64,000 nt of DNA, from NCBI GenBank assembly GCA_947627325.1, contig CANQVO010000005.1, forward strand, positions 62,001 to 126,000, read 5' to 3'. Positions within the stretch are counted from its first letter, which is position 1. The number at the start of each line of letters is the position of its first letter. The notes under the pieces were generated by a model that was not told the origin of the DNA, ran no database searches, and saw only the letters and a list, made by a program, of their open reading frames with translations. Origin of the DNA: an uncultured Oscillospiraceae bacterium (GTDB lineage: Bacteria > Bacillota > Clostridia > Oscillospirales > Oscillospiraceae). Positions 9,884 to 18,917 of this stretch are shown piece after piece. The position numbers and the translations under genes are program-made.

Positions 9884-12226
9884 ATGGCGGCAAAGGGGTC
9901 GAAGCGCGGGCCAAAGGCGGAGCGCGGGCAAAAAACGGCGGACCGGGGCGCGGGGCGGCGAGTCTCTCCGCTGGTGGGGTGGACCCAGGGGCTGATCCGC
10001 TTCTTCCTGGCCGCCGCCCTGGCGGGGGGACAGCTTTTGGGCGGCCGCTCCCCCTTCGGCCTGGCTATGGTAGGGGCCTCGGGGGCGGATCTGGAGGGCT
10101 TTGCCGCCCTGCTGGGCGCGGTGGCGGGCTATCTGCTCAGCCGGGGGCTGGAGGAGGGGCTTCGGTACGCGGCGTGCAGTATCCTCATCTTCTCCGTGGC
10201 CTTCGCCTTTTACGATCTAAAACTCTACCAAAAGCGGGCCTTCATGCCCCTGGTCACCGGGGCGCTCTGCGTGGTCACGGGGCTGGTGACCCTGGTGGAC
10301 CGCACCCCGGACGCGGCGGCGGCTCTGGCGGCGGAGGCGGCGGCGGCGGGGCTGGCCGTCTACGCCTTCCGCGCCGCCTTCTCCCTCTGGAACAGCGGGG
10401 AGGAGCCCAAGGAGCCCGGGGCGCGGCAAAAGCTGGGGCTCATCGCCCTGGGCCTCTGCGCCCTCATCTCCCTGGCCCGGTTAAAACTGCTGGGGCTGAT
10501 CTCGGTGGGGCGGCTGTGCGCGGCGGGGCTGAGTTTGTGCGCCGGGTGGACCGCCGGGCCGGGGGCGGGCGCGGCGGTGGGTCTGGGGGCGGGGCTTGCC
10601 ATGGACCTGACCTCCGGCTGGGCGGGCAGCTACGCGGTGAGCTACGCCCTGGCCGCCCTGGCCGCCGGACTTCTGCGGGCCCACCGCCGGGGGGTGGGCG
10701 CCGCCGTCTTCGCCCTGGTGGGGAGCGCCGCCGCCCTGCGGGGCTGGCCTTTGGAGGGGGGGATGGGGCCGGTCTACGAGGTGGCCCTGGCGGCCCTGCT
10801 CTTTCTGCTTTTGCCCCGGCGGCTCCTGGACCAGGCCGCCGTCCTCTTTGCCCCCGAGCCCCGCCCGGGCCGGGGCCAACTGCTCTTTCAGTCCGCCTCC
10901 CGGCGGCTCCGGCAGACCGCCGACGCCCTGGACCAGGTCTTTTCCGCCCTGCGCGCCGCCTTTGGCGACGCCGACAACGGCGAGGACCCCAGCGTCATCT
11001 ACGACCGCTGTGCCAACCGGGTGTGCGCCCGGTGCTCTCTGCGGGAGCGGTGCTGGCAGAGGGACTACCAGGACACCTACGACCTGCTCAACGCCGCCCT
11101 GGGTCCCATGCTGGAGCGCCGCCAGGCCCGGGCGGAGGACTTCCCCCAGCGGTTCCGGGACAAGTGCTGTCGCTTCGGCGCCTTTCTGGACGCGGTCAAC
11201 GAAGAGCTCTCCGCCCACCTGCTGCGCCGACGCTACCAGCGCCAGGTGAGCCAGAGCCGCCGGGCCCTGGCCGGACAGTACGGCGACATGGCCCGCCTGT
11301 TGCAGGACACGGCGGCGGCCATGGCCGCGCCGGTTTCGGTGGACGAGGTACGCACCCGCAAACTGCGGCAATTCCTGGCCGGGCGGGAACTCTCCTGCCG
11401 GGGCCTGGTCTTCGCCGACCCCCGGGGGCGGCTCCAGCTTCAGTTAGACGGCTGGGACGCCAAGAGCCTGGCCGACGAGAGCGGCCGCCGGGCCCTGGGC
11501 GAACTGCTGGATCTGCCCCTGGCCCCCGCCGTCCAGGGGGACAACCAGGTGCTGTTCGGCCAGCTGGAGCCCCTGACCGCCCTGGCCGGGGCGGCGGGGC
11601 GGCCCCGCCGGGGCCAGAGCGTCAGCGGCGACGCTTTTACCTGGTTCAAGAGCCAGAGCGGCGCCCTCTTCGTCCTGCTGTGCGACGGCATGGGCTCCGG
11701 GCCCCAGGCCAGGGAGGAGAGCGAGCTGTGCGTCAAGCTGTTGGAAAAATTCCTCCTGGCGGGGGTCAGCGCCCAAAACGCCCTCAAGACCCTGGACCAG
11801 GCCCTGGTCCTCCGGGGGGAGGAGACGGGGGGCTTCTCCACGGTGGACCTGCTGGAGCTGGACCTCTACACCGGCCGGGGCGCCCTCTACAAGCTGGGCT
11901 CCGCCCCCAGCTACCTCAAGCAGGGGGGCACGGTAAAATGCCTGTCCGGCCACGCCCTGCCCGCCGGGCTGTCCGGCCCTCTGCCCCGCCGGTGGGAGGC
12001 GCTGGAGTTCCAGGTGGGGCCGGGGGACTGCCTGGTCCTGGTCACCGACGGGGTGCTGGACGAGGATGACCGCTGGCTCCGGGAGGCCCTGCTGGCCTTC
12101 GACAACGGCTCCCCCGCCGCCCTGGCCGAAGCGCTGATGGCCCACGACGACCAGGACCGGGACGACAAGACCGCCCTGGCCCTCCGCCTGGGCCTGCGGG
12201 AGAGCGGCCCGGCCGCCCAGGTGTAA
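9884..12226 (+). CDS. spoIIE: Stage II sporulation protein E (PP2C phosphatase)
   Basis: This 780-aa membrane phosphatase dephosphorylates SpoIIAA-P, activating sigma-F in the forespore, and helps set the asymmetric septum. After a basic N-terminus come about ten hydrophobic segments (residues about 37-330). A cytoplasmic linker follows with a Cys cluster (CANRVCARCSLRERCW, about 375-390). The C-terminal PP2C domain (about 560-775) shows SGDAFTW, FVLLCDGMGSG and LVTDGVLDEDD, the metal-binding Asp motifs. B. subtilis SpoIIE is of similar length (827 aa). AGGAGG at 9871-9876 is 7 bases before the ATG. It is monocistronic, flanked by terminators. Confidence 0.95.
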   Translation: MAAKGSKRGPKAERGQKTADRGAGRRVSPLVGWTQGLIRFFLAAALAGGQLLGGRSPFGLAMVGASGADLEGFAALLGAVAGYLLSRGLEEGLRYAACSILIFSVAFAFYDLKLYQKRAFMPLVTGALCVVTGLVTLVDRTPDAAAALAAEAAAAGLAVYAFRAAFSLWNSGEEPKEPGARQKLGLIALGLCALISLARLKLLGLISVGRLCAAGLSLCAGWTAGPGAGAAVGLGAGLAMDLTSGWAGSYAVSYALAALAAGLLRAHRRGVGAAVFALVGSAAALRGWPLEGGMGPVYEVALAALLFLLLPRRLLDQAAVLFAPEPRPGRGQLLFQSASRRLRQTADALDQVFSALRAAFGDADNGEDPSVIYDRCANRVCARCSLRERCWQRDYQDTYDLLNAALGPMLERRQARAEDFPQRFRDKCCRFGAFLDAVNEELSAHLLRRRYQRQVSQSRRALAGQYGDMARLLQDTAAAMAAPVSVDEVRTRKLRQFLAGRELSCRGLVFADPRGRLQLQLDGWDAKSLADESGRRALGELLDLPLAPAVQGDNQVLFGQLEPLTALAGAAGRPRRGQSVSGDAFTWFKSQSGALFVLLCDGMGSGPQAREESELCVKLLEKFLLAGVSAQNALKTLDQALVLRGEETGGFSTVDLLELDLYTGRGALYKLGSAPSYLKQGGTVKCLSGHALPAGLSGPLPRRWEALEFQVGPGDCLVLVTDGVLDEDDRWLREALLAFDNGSPAALAEALMAHDDQDRDDKTALALRLGLRESGPAAQV

Positions 12227-12230
12227 AAAA

Positions 12231-12260
12231 ACGCGCCCTCTCCCGTGGGAGAGGGCGCGT
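12231..12260. terminator. Bidirectional terminator after spoIIE
   Basis: ACGCGCCCTCTCCC (12231-12244) pairs with GGGAGAGGGCGCGT (12247-12260). An A7 run immediately upstream gives the U-tract for the convergent minus-strand lipoprotein gene; the plus-strand tail is short. Confidence 0.8.
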
Positions 12261-12275
12261 CTGTTCGCCCGCGGG

Positions 12276-12806
12276 TCAGCCCGCCAGGGCGCTTTTGATG
12301 TTGTCCAGCACCGTGTCCTGGCCCTCGCACATGACCAGCAGGAGCGTGCCGTCGTCCAGGGTCTCCAGCTTGGCGTCGGAGGCGATCTGGAACTGGTCCT
12401 CCAGGTAGAACTCAAAGCTGCCCTTCTGGGCCTCCACGTAGTTCTCCAGCCCCTCCCTCACCGTCTCGGCCTTGCCCTCGGCGGGCATCACCGCCACGAT
12501 GGCGTAGGCGCTGACGTTCATCAGGGACAGGGAGATGGCGTAGCTCTCCACGTCCTCCGGGGCAAAGCCCAGCAGGGCGAAGGTCATCTCCGCGTTGGCG
12601 GGGTCGCTCTCGCTGGTGGGGGTCATGACGGGGAAGGCGCTGTTGAGCTCGTCGTCCCGGGCGCCGGTGATGGCCTGGGCCCAGGCGATGGCGGGGTCGG
12701 GCGCGTCGGAGGCGGCCGGGCCGCTCTCCCCCTTCTTGCCGCAGGCGGCCAGGCCCAGGCACAGGGCGGCGGCCAACAGCAGGGACAGGATGCGGATCTT
12801 CTTCAT
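12276..12806 (-). CDS. DUF4358-like lipoprotein
   Basis: This 176-aa exported lipoprotein has the signal MKKIRILSLLLAAALCLGLAAC with lipobox LAAC, so Cys-22 is the expected lipidated residue. The mature part has a short Gly/Ser/Pro linker and one compact domain with VVAVMPAEGKAETVREGLENYV-like sequence, the pattern I associate with DUF4358 proteins of Clostridia (function unknown). The start was taken at 12806, where AAAGGAG lies 9 bases upstream, not at the earlier in-frame codon. It stands alone between spoIIE (convergent) and the Clp ATPase (same strand). Confidence 0.8.
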   Translation of the reverse strand: MKKIRILSLLLAAALCLGLAACGKKGESGPAASDAPDPAIAWAQAITGARDDELNSAFPVMTPTSESDPANAEMTFALLGFAPEDVESYAISLSLMNVSAYAIVAVMPAEGKAETVREGLENYVEAQKGSFEFYLEDQFQIASDAKLETLDDGTLLLVMCEGQDTVLDNIKSALAG

Positions 12807-12849
12807 AGTTTCATTCTCCTTTCGGGGTGGGGTCATTTTCCAGCATTCT

Positions 12850-14856
12850 TTACACGGCGGCTTTCGCGGAAAGTTCCCCCTTTTCCGCCGCCATGCAAAA
12901 GATCCCCCCGGGCCGGAGGGCGCCGCTCAAAAGCCCCTCGGCGGCGGGGTCCTCCACCTGCCGGGCGATGAGCCGCCGCAGGGGCCGGGCCCCGCTCTTT
13001 TCGGCCAGGGCCTGATCCACCAGCCCCGCCACCGCCGCCTCCGGCGTCTCCAGCCGCACCCCGTGGGCGGCCAGCCGCTCTCCCGCCTGGGCCAGCAGGG
13101 TCCGGGCGATGGCGGTCAGCTCCTCCCGGCCCAGGGGGTCGAAGCAGACGATCTCGTCCAGCCGGCCCAAAAACTCCGGGCGGAAGAAGCCCCGGGCGGC
13201 CTCCAACGCCGCGCTCCGGGCGGCCTGGGCCCCGCTCTCCGCCCCAAAGCCCAGCCGCCCCTTGACCCCGGAGGCCCGGTCCGAGCCCAGGTTGGAGGTG
13301 AGTACCACCACGGCGTTGCGGAAGTCCGCCGTGCCCCCCTGGCCGTCGGTGAGCACCCCTTCCTCCATGATCTGCAAGAGAAGGTCGGACACCGAGGGGT
13401 GGGCCTTCTCCACCTCGTCAAAGAGCACCAGGGAGTAGGGCTGGCGGCGGATGCGGCGGGTGAGCTGGCCCCCGTCGTCGTAGCCCACGTAGCCCGGAGG
13501 GGCGCCCACCAGCCGGGCGGCGGTGTGGCGGTCCATATACTCGGACATATCGAAGCGGATGAGCCGCTGGGGACTGCCGAAGAGGTGGGCGGCCAGGGCG
13601 CGGCAAAGCTGGGTCTTGCCCACCCCGGTGGGGCCCAGGAAGAGGAAGGAGCCCGCGGGGCGGTTGGGGTCCCGCAGACCCAGCCGCCCCCGGCGCACCG
13701 CCTGGGCCACCGCCCGGACGGCCTGGGCCTGGCCCACCACCTCCCGGGCCAGCTCCCCCTCCAGGGCGGCCAGCCGCTCCCGCTCGGCCCCGGTGAGGCG
13801 GCTGACGGGGATGCCCGTCCAGGTGCTCACCACCCGGGCCACCGTCTCCGGCCGCACCTCGCCCCGCTCCCGGCGGCGCTTGCGGCGCAGCTGGCGGGCC
13901 TGGTCCTCAAAGCTCTGCTGGGCCCGGTGCAGCAGCGTACAGCGGGGGTAGTCCCGCAGGGCGGCGGCCCGCTCCCGCTCGGCGGCGGCCTGCTGGGCCC
14001 GGCGCTCCAGTTCCGCCACCTCCTCCCCCCGCCAGCCGGGCTCCAACCGCTCCAGGGCGGCGGCCTCGTCCATCAGGTCCACCGCCTTGTCGGGAAAGCG
14101 GCGCTGGGGGAGGTAGCGCCCGGCCAGTTCCACCGCCGCCTTTAAGCTCTCGTCGGGGATGGTGAGGCCGTGGTGGGCCTCGTACCGGGGCCGCAGGCCC
14201 TGGAGGATGGCCAAGGTCTCGGCCTCGTCGGGCTCGGCCACCGTCACCGGCTGGAACCGCCGCTCCAGGGCCACGTCCTTTTCGATATAGCGGCGGTACT
14301 CCTCCAGCGTGGTGGCCCCCACCACCCGCAGCTCCCCCCGGCCCAGGGCGGGCTTTAAGAGGTTGGCCGCGTCGATGGCCCCCTCGGCGCTCCCCGCGCC
14401 CACCACGGTGTGGAGCTCGTCCAGGAACAAGATCACGTCCCCCGCCCGGCGGATCTCCTGGAGGATGTTCCGCACCCGCTCCTCAAACTCCCCCCGGTAC
14501 TTGGTGCCCGCCACCATGGAGGCCATGTCCAGGCTCAGGAGCCGCTTGCCCTTGAGGTCCTCGGGCACCCGCCCGTCGGCGATGGCCTGGGCCAGCGCCT
14601 CGGCCACGGCGGTCTTGCCCACCCCCGGCTCCCCCACCAGGGCGGGGTTGTTTTTCGTGCGCCGGGCCAGGATCTGGACCACCCGGTCCAGCTCCTTCTC
14701 CCGGCCCACCACCGGGTCCAGCTGTCCCAGCCGGGCCAGGGCGGTCAGGTCCCGGGTGAACTGCTCGGTGAGGCGGGCGTCGCCCCCCTCCTTGGACTTG
14801 GAAGAGCGGCAGGGATTGCCGCCGGAATAGCGGTTGGATTCAGGGTACATGGGCAT
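12850..14856 (-). CDS. Clp/Hsp100 AAA+ ATPase lacking the Clp_N domain (ClpC/ClpE-like)
   Basis: This 668-aa two-ring AAA+ unfoldase has a first Walker A (GEPGVGKT, residues 75-82), a Walker B (ILFLDELH) and the [13 protein letters not shown] segment of D1. A short middle region (about 290-345) follows, then a second Walker A (GPTGVGKT), Walker B ([12 protein letters not shown]) and [11 protein letters not shown] of D2. The two N-terminal Clp_N repeats are absent; instead there are about 30 polar residues. The D2 insertion contains RLGFGAESG, an L-G-F tripeptide of the type that docks ClpP, which argues against a ClpB disaggregase. The middle domain is far shorter than in ClpB. AAGGAGG is 7 bases before the ATG. 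No clpP or mcsAB is nearby. Confidence 0.9.
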   Translation of the reverse strand: MPMYPESNRYSGGNPCRSSKSKEGGDARLTEQFTRDLTALARLGQLDPVVGREKELDRVVQILARRTKNNPALVGEPGVGKTAVAEALAQAIADGRVPEDLKGKRLLSLDMASMVAGTKYRGEFEERVRNILQEIRRAGDVILFLDELHTVVGAGSAEGAIDAANLLKPALGRGELRVVGATTLEEYRRYIEKDVALERRFQPVTVAEPDEAETLAILQGLRPRYEAHHGLTIPDESLKAAVELAGRYLPQRRFPDKAVDLMDEAAALERLEPGWRGEEVAELERRAQQAAAERERAAALRDYPRCTLLHRAQQSFEDQARQLRRKRRRERGEVRPETVARVVSTWTGIPVSRLTGAERERLAALEGELAREVVGQAQAVRAVAQAVRRGRLGLRDPNRPAGSFLFLGPTGVGKTQLCRALAAHLFGSPQRLIRFDMSEYMDRHTAARLVGAPPGYVGYDDGGQLTRRIRRQPYSLVLFDEVEKAHPSVSDLLLQIMEEGVLTDGQGGTADFRNAVVVLTSNLGSDRASGVKGRLGFGAESGAQAARSAALEAARGFFRPEFLGRLDEIVCFDPLGREELTAIARTLLAQAGERLAAHGVRLETPEAAVAGLVDQALAEKSGARPLRRLIARQVEDPAAEGLLSGALRPGGIFCMAAEKGELSAKAAV

Positions 14857-14950
14857 AGCGGGCCCTCCTTCGTCTGTTTCTTCCAGTTTTGCCAGGGCGG
14901 CGGCGGGTTATACCCTTTCCCAGCGGGCCGGAAGATCCACTAAAAAACCG

Positions 14951-14979
14951 TTGCAATTTTGAAAAATGTGTGTTAGGAT
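14951..14979 (+). promoter_or_regulatory. Extended -10 promoter for ferredoxin gene
   Basis: TTGCAA (14951-14956), a 17-base spacer and TAGGAT (14974-14979) are preceded by TGT (extended -10). It gives a leader of about 57 bases to the ferredoxin ATG. Confidence 0.7.
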
Positions 14980-15042
14980 ACGTTTAGACAGATCCTCTGT
15001 CGTGTGTGTGATCCATCAGTCAGAAAACGGAGGTGTATTCCA

Positions 15043-15213
15043 ATGGCCTACAAGATCAGCGACGATTGCCTCAGCTGTGGCTCCTGCGAGGGCGGCTGCC
15101 CCGTTGGCGCCATCTCCCAGGGCGACGCGCACTACGTCATCGACGCCGACGCCTGCGTCGAGTGCGGCGCCTGCGCCGAGACCTGCCCCGTGGGCGCTAT
15201 TTCCCAGGGCTGA
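15043..15213 (+). CDS. 2[4Fe-4S] ferredoxin
   Basis: This 56-aa clostridial-type ferredoxin is a soluble low-potential electron carrier. It has two cluster motifs: CLSCGSCEGGCP (residues 9-20) and CVECGACAETCP, each C-x2-C-x2-C-x3-CP, and both are followed by GAISQG, showing the internal duplication of the family. GGAGGTG lies 7 bases before the ATG at 15043; an upstream in-frame codon would add residues not seen in the family. It is monocistronic, with its own promoter and terminator. Likely partners (PFOR, hydrogenase, Rnf) are outside the window. Confidence 0.97.
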   Translation: MAYKISDDCLSCGSCEGGCPVGAISQGDAHYVIDADACVECGACAETCPVGAISQG

Positions 15214-15235
15214 TCCACCCGCGCGTACTTACGAA

Positions 15236-15265
15236 AAAAGCCGGACGCTCACGCGTCCGGCTTTT
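15236..15265. terminator. Bidirectional terminator after ferredoxin gene
   Basis: AAAAGCCGGACGC (15236-15248) pairs perfectly with GCGTCCGGCTTTT (15253-15265) around a TCAC loop, with A and T runs on both sides. It serves the ferredoxin gene and the convergent PFL/UPF0210 gene. Confidence 0.88.
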
Positions 15266-15276
15266 GCTGTCTCCGT

Positions 15277-16641
15277 TCAGTTCTTCAGGCTCTGGAGCGG
15301 GGCGGGGATCCGGCCGCCCCGGGCGATGAAGGCGGCGCTGCCCTCCCGGTGGACGGGCATCACCGGAGCGCTGCCCAGCAGACCGCCGAACTCCACCCGG
15401 TCCCCCACCTGTTTTCCCGGGGCGGGGATGAGGCGCGCGGCGGTGGTCTTGGCGTTGACCATGCCGATGGCGGCCTCGTCGGCGATGATGGCGGCGATGG
15501 TCTCCGCCGGGGTGTCCCCGGGGACGGCGATCATGTCCAGCCCCACCGAGCACACGCAGGTCATGGCCTCCAGCTTGTCAAGGCACAGCGTCCCGCTCTG
15601 GGCCGCGGCGATCATCCCCTCGTCCTCGCTCACCGGGATGAAGGCCCCGGACAGCCCGCCCACGCTGGAGGAGGCCATCACGCCGCCCTTCTTCACCGCG
15701 TCGTTCAGCAGGGCCAGGGCGGCGGTGGTGCCGTGGGTGCCACAGGTCTCCAGGCCCATCTCCTCTAAGATCCGGGCCACGCTGTCCCCCACCGCCGGGG
15801 TGGGGGCCAGGGAGAGGTCCACGATGCCGAAGGGCACGCCCAGGCGGCGGCTGGCCTCCTGGGCCACCAGCTGGCCCATGCGGGTCACCCGGAAGGCGGT
15901 TTTTTTCACCGTCTCGGCCACCACATCGAAGCTCTGGCCCTTCACCGCCTGGAGGGCGTGGTGGACCACGCCGGGGCCGGAGACGCCCACGTTGATGACC
16001 CGGTCCCCCTCCCCCACGCCGTGGAAAGCCCCGGCCATGAAGGGGTTGTCCTCCACGGCGTTGCAGAAGATCACCAGCTTGGCACAGCCAAAGCCGCCCC
16101 GGTCGGCGGTCAGCTGGGCCGTCTCCTTCACCGTCCGGCCCATGAGGGCCACCGCGTCCATGTTGATCCCCGCCTTGGTGGAGCCCACGTTGACGCTGGA
16201 GCAGACCACCTGGGTCTGGGCCAGGGCCTGGGGGATGGCGGCGATGAGCCGCCGGTCCGCCGGGGTCATCCCCTTCTGCACCAGGGCGGAGAAGCCGCCG
16301 ATGAAGTTCACCCCCACCGTCCGGGCCGCCTCGTCCATGGCCTGGGCGAAGGGGAGGTAGTCCTCCGTGTCGCTGGCCCCGGCCACCAGGGCCATGGGGG
16401 TGACGGAGATGCGCTTGTTGACGATGGGGATGCCGAACTCCGCCTCGATATCCTCCCCGGTCCTCACCAGGTCCTGGGCGGAGCGGGTGATCTTGTCGTA
16501 GATCTTCCGGCAGGCGGCCCCGGCATCGGGGTCGCAGCAGTCCAGCAGGGAGATCCCCATGGTGATGGTCCGCACGTCCAGGTGCTGTTGGTCGATCATG
16601 CGGATGGTGTCCAGTATCTCGTTTTTGTTGAACATGGGCAT
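15277..16641 (-). CDS. PFL/UPF0210 family protein (DUF711)
   Basis: This 454-aa protein belongs to the conserved UPF0210/DUF711 family, distantly related to pyruvate formate-lyase-like barrels; no reaction is established. Recognisable features are [21 protein letters not shown] at the N-terminus, [18 protein letters not shown] and [19 protein letters not shown]. In most genomes it directly follows a small ACT-domain UPF0237 gene. Here that partner sits at 17918-18187 with a lipoprotein gene between them. The start at 16641 has AGGGGG 7 bases upstream (a second ATG at 16635 is possible), and the gene has its own promoter. Confidence 0.92.
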   Translation of the reverse strand: MPMFNKNEILDTIRMIDQQHLDVRTITMGISLLDCCDPDAGAACRKIYDKITRSAQDLVRTGEDIEAEFGIPIVNKRISVTPMALVAGASDTEDYLPFAQAMDEAARTVGVNFIGGFSALVQKGMTPADRRLIAAIPQALAQTQVVCSSVNVGSTKAGINMDAVALMGRTVKETAQLTADRGGFGCAKLVIFCNAVEDNPFMAGAFHGVGEGDRVINVGVSGPGVVHHALQAVKGQSFDVVAETVKKTAFRVTRMGQLVAQEASRRLGVPFGIVDLSLAPTPAVGDSVARILEEMGLETCGTHGTTAALALLNDAVKKGGVMASSSVGGLSGAFIPVSEDEGMIAAAQSGTLCLDKLEAMTCVCSVGLDMIAVPGDTPAETIAAIIADEAAIGMVNAKTTAARLIPAPGKQVGDRVEFGGLLGSAPVMPVHREGSAAFIARGGRIPAPLQSLKN

Positions 16642-16676
16642 GGCGTTTCCCCCTGTTTGCAGGCTGTGATCTTTAT

Positions 16677-16705
16677 AGTATATCTGTTTCCGTTTTCCCT
16701 TTCAA
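16677..16705 (-). promoter_or_regulatory. Sigma-A-type promoter for UPF0210 gene
   Basis: On the minus strand TTGAAA (16700-16705) is 17 bases from TATACT (16677-16682), about 36 bases before the start codon. This gives the UPF0210 gene transcription independent of the ACT-domain gene upstream. Confidence 0.75.
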
Positions 16706-16743
16706 CCCCGAAGTCGGGCGGTCAAAGCCCCCGGGCCGCGCGC

Positions 16744-17853
16744 TCACTCCGAGAATCGGTAATACACGATGTTTGCGGTGACGACGCCGTTTTCATCCGC
16801 GCTGGAAAACGCCGCGGAAAACTGATCCGGCTCCCGCGCCCTTCCGCTGGTCAGCCGGTGCTCCAGCGGCATCCACGAAAGCCCGGCGTCCTTCAGTGAC
16901 AAAATCGCCAGCTCGTCGGGGAACTGGTCCCAGGCCGGGGAGTTGATGAGCACGGCGTCCCCCATCAGGTGCCACGAAAACAGGCGGATCCCCGGGCGTG
17001 CGGAGTAGTCCAGCTCCCGCAGCTGCCCCTTCTCCGCGTCCAGAAAATACAGCCCGGTGTCCTCCTGTCCCGCCCGCACCACCGCGTGTGCCCGGTCGGC
17101 CTGGACCTCCGTGGCCGCGAAGTCCTCCGGCAGGAGACAGTTTGCAAGCTCCCGGTCATTTTCCAGGTCAAAGACGACCAGCCCCGTGCCCTGATCGCCG
17201 CGGGTCTCGAGATAGGACGTCACGCCGTCCCATACATACGCCCTGGCAACCGCCCCGAGCCGGTCGGACAGGCAGGTCACCTGGCCGTCCGCCGTGTCCA
17301 GCGCGTAGAGCGACGGGGCCCCGTCCTGGGGCGCCGCGCACCAGGTCAGGAATCGGTCGTCCGAGGCCAGCGTGAGGTGAAGGCCCTCCTCCGCCGGGTA
17401 GGTCTCGATCGCCGCCGCCTCCCCCCGGCCCAGGTCATAGGACTTGATGGACGTCTCCTCCAGGTCCTGGTAGACCCAAAAGAGCCGGTCCCCCGCAAGG
17501 CACAGCTCGCTGACCTCCATGGCCCCGCCGTCCTCCCGCTCTTCCGTATGTAATATTTCCTCCGTCCCGTCCTCGTCCCGCCTGCAGATCGCCGCGCTTA
17601 CGACGACGTCCGTATCGGTATACCTTCCGCGCTCGAAGTACACCGTGTCGCCCGCGACGATGAACTCCCCCAGGTATTCCCCCGGCGGGAGTTGGAACTG
17701 GACCTCCCCTGTTTGGCACTCCGGCGGCGGCTGGACCCGGAGCGCTTCCGCCTCCGCCGAGACGGTCAGGGGCCTGGCCTCCCGTCCCGCCGCGCACGCC
17801 GCGAGCGATAGGCACAGGAAAACGCCGGTCAGGCCCAAAAAGCGCCGCTTCAT
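16744..17853 (-). CDS. Putative beta-propeller-like lipoprotein, function unknown
   Basis: This 369-aa predicted lipoprotein starts MKRRFLGLTGVFLCLSLAAC (lipobox LAAC, Cys-20). The mature region has repeating short beta-rich segments with a DxxFLTW / DRLFWVYQD / SLYALDTADGQV pattern, reminiscent of DUF5050 or propeller-type sensor domains; I could not assign a family. AAAGGAG lies before the ATG. Third-position GC is lower than in neighbouring housekeeping genes, and it interrupts the usual UPF0237-UPF0210 pair, so it may be a later insertion. An extracytoplasmic binding or sensing role is only inference. Confidence 0.75.
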   Translation of the reverse strand: MKRRFLGLTGVFLCLSLAACAAGREARPLTVSAEAEALRVQPPPECQTGEVQFQLPPGEYLGEFIVAGDTVYFERGRYTDTDVVVSAAICRRDEDGTEEILHTEEREDGGAMEVSELCLAGDRLFWVYQDLEETSIKSYDLGRGEAAAIETYPAEEGLHLTLASDDRFLTWCAAPQDGAPSLYALDTADGQVTCLSDRLGAVARAYVWDGVTSYLETRGDQGTGLVVFDLENDRELANCLLPEDFAATEVQADRAHAVVRAGQEDTGLYFLDAEKGQLRELDYSARPGIRLFSWHLMGDAVLINSPAWDQFPDELAILSLKDAGLSWMPLEHRLTSGRAREPDQFSAAFSSADENGVVTANIVYYRFSE

Positions 17854-17917
17854 CTCCCCATCTCCTTTTCTCTTCTGTCAAGTACCGGCCCGCGTCCGGG
17901 CCGGGCGCGGGGGTCAT

Positions 17918-18187
17918 TTAGATGCGGTGCATGGCGTTGAAGATGTCCTCGCGCTGCATACGGATGGAGAGGCCCCGGGCCTCCCCCTCCTGTTTCAGGA
18001 GCTCGGCCAGGTCGGCGAAGGGCAGGTCGCTTTCTTTGGCGTCCACCAGCATGATCATGGTGAAATACTCCTGCAAGACGGTCTGGCTGATGTCCAGGAC
18101 GTTGACCTGGTGCTGGCTGAGCAGGGCGCAGACGGCGGCGATGATGCCCACGGTGTCCTTGCCGATGACGGTGACGATGGCGCGCAT
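17918..18187 (-). CDS. ACT-domain protein, UPF0237 family
   Basis: This 89-aa single ACT domain begins MRAIVTVIGKDTVGIIAAVCALLSQ and contains NVLDISQTVLQEYFTMIMLVD, the glycine-cleavage-repressor-like ACT subtype of UPF0237. ACT domains bind small ligands, often amino acids, and regulate partners; the usual partner is the UPF0210 protein, which lies one gene downstream here. GGAGGAATTTTCCCT precedes the ATG. A GC-rich hairpin without a U-tract lies between it and yfbR (about 18210-18245). Confidence 0.92.
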   Translation of the reverse strand: MRAIVTVIGKDTVGIIAAVCALLSQHQVNVLDISQTVLQEYFTMIMLVDAKESDLPFADLAELLKQEGEARGLSIRMQREDIFNAMHRI

Positions 18188-18246
18188 AGGGAAAATTCCT
18201 CCTTTTTCACAGCCGCCCTCCCCGCCCGCCGGGGCGGGAGGCGGTC

Positions 18247-18825
18247 TTATCGAAGTTCGTCCAGCGTGAGCTCAAAGGCGGGCAGGAAGTGCTTGATGAA
18301 GTAGTCCAGCTCGGGCAGATCCATGGCGTCCAGGGCGGCGCGGGTCTGGCGGGCGGCCAGCTTGAACTCGCTGTTGCCCGCCCGGAGCTCCTCCAGGCAC
18401 TTGATGTGGGCGGCCAGCTTGTCCGCGGCCTTCACCACCGCCAACAGCGCCGGGTCCAGCTCCTCCTTCACGTAGGGGTCGAAGGCGGGGCGCAGCTCCC
18501 CGGGCAGCATGGACAGCAGTTTCTCCGCCGCCACCCGCTCCACCGCCTTGTAGGCGTCCTTGATGGCGGGGTTGTCGTACTTCACGGGGGTGGGCAGGTC
18601 GCCGGTGAGGATCTCGGAGGCGTCGTGGTAGAGCCCGGCCACGGCGGCCTCGTTGGGGTCCACGGCGGAGCCGTATTTCTCCCGGCCGATGACGGCCAGG
18701 GCGTGGGCCAGCACCGCCACCATGTGGGAGTGCTCCTGGATGTTCTCGATGCGGGTGTTTCGCATCAGACCCCAGCGGTCGATGCAGTTCATCCGGCCCA
18801 TCAGGGCGAAAAAGCTGTAACTCAA
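18247..18825 (-). CDS. yfbR: HD-domain 5'-deoxynucleotidase, YfbR family
   Basis: This 192-aa HD phosphohydrolase acts on deoxynucleoside 5'-monophosphates. LMRNTRIENIQEHSHMVAVLAHALA carries the first His, and LYHDASEILTGDLPTPVKY carries the HD metal ligands and the YfbR-specific loop; KAADKLAAHIKCLEEL holds the last metal Asp. The reading frame starts best at TTG 18825, because AAGGAG sits 8 bases upstream and LSYSFFALMGRM aligns with the E. coli N-terminus; the more upstream TTG at 18843 has no ribosome site. It is divergent from mtaB with overlapping promoters. Confidence 0.92.
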   Translation of the reverse strand: MSYSFFALMGRMNCIDRWGLMRNTRIENIQEHSHMVAVLAHALAVIGREKYGSAVDPNEAAVAGLYHDASEILTGDLPTPVKYDNPAIKDAYKAVERVAAEKLLSMLPGELRPAFDPYVKEELDPALLAVVKAADKLAAHIKCLEELRAGNSEFKLAARQTRAALDAMDLPELDYFIKHFLPAFELTLDELR

Positions 18826-18837
18826 CGGGCCATCTCC

Positions 18838-18866
18838 TTGCAAAATGTGTCGTGGGCGTGTAAAAT
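18838..18866 (+). promoter_or_regulatory. Promoter for mtaB
   Basis: TTGCAA (18838-18843) is 17 bases from TAAAAT (18861-18866). The -35 overlaps the region just upstream of the yfbR TTG start, so the two divergent genes share a compact control region. Confidence 0.65.
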
Positions 18867-18876
18867 AGCAAAAGCT

Positions 18877-18905
18877 ATTCTACCAAATTCTCTTCCAAAG
18901 CGCAA
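18877..18905 (-). promoter_or_regulatory. Extended -10 promoter for yfbR
   Basis: On the minus strand TTGCGC (18900-18905) is 17 bases from TAGAAT (18877-18882), with TGG directly before the -10. An inverted repeat ATAGC-aaaa-GCTAT (18865-18878) lies between this -10 and the plus-strand mtaB -10, at both predicted start sites. Confidence 0.65.
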
Positions 18906-18917
18906 GGGGGTCGTGCC

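Noticed and set aside
9406..12069. 887-aa plus-strand frame overlapping tmcAL and spoIIE
   Set aside because: It is out of frame with both, Gly/Arg/Pro-rich, and lacks a ribosome site; a shadow frame.
12850..14856. ClpB disaggregase
   Set aside because: There is no long coiled-coil middle domain, and the D2 loop carries an LGF motif of the ClpP-binding type.
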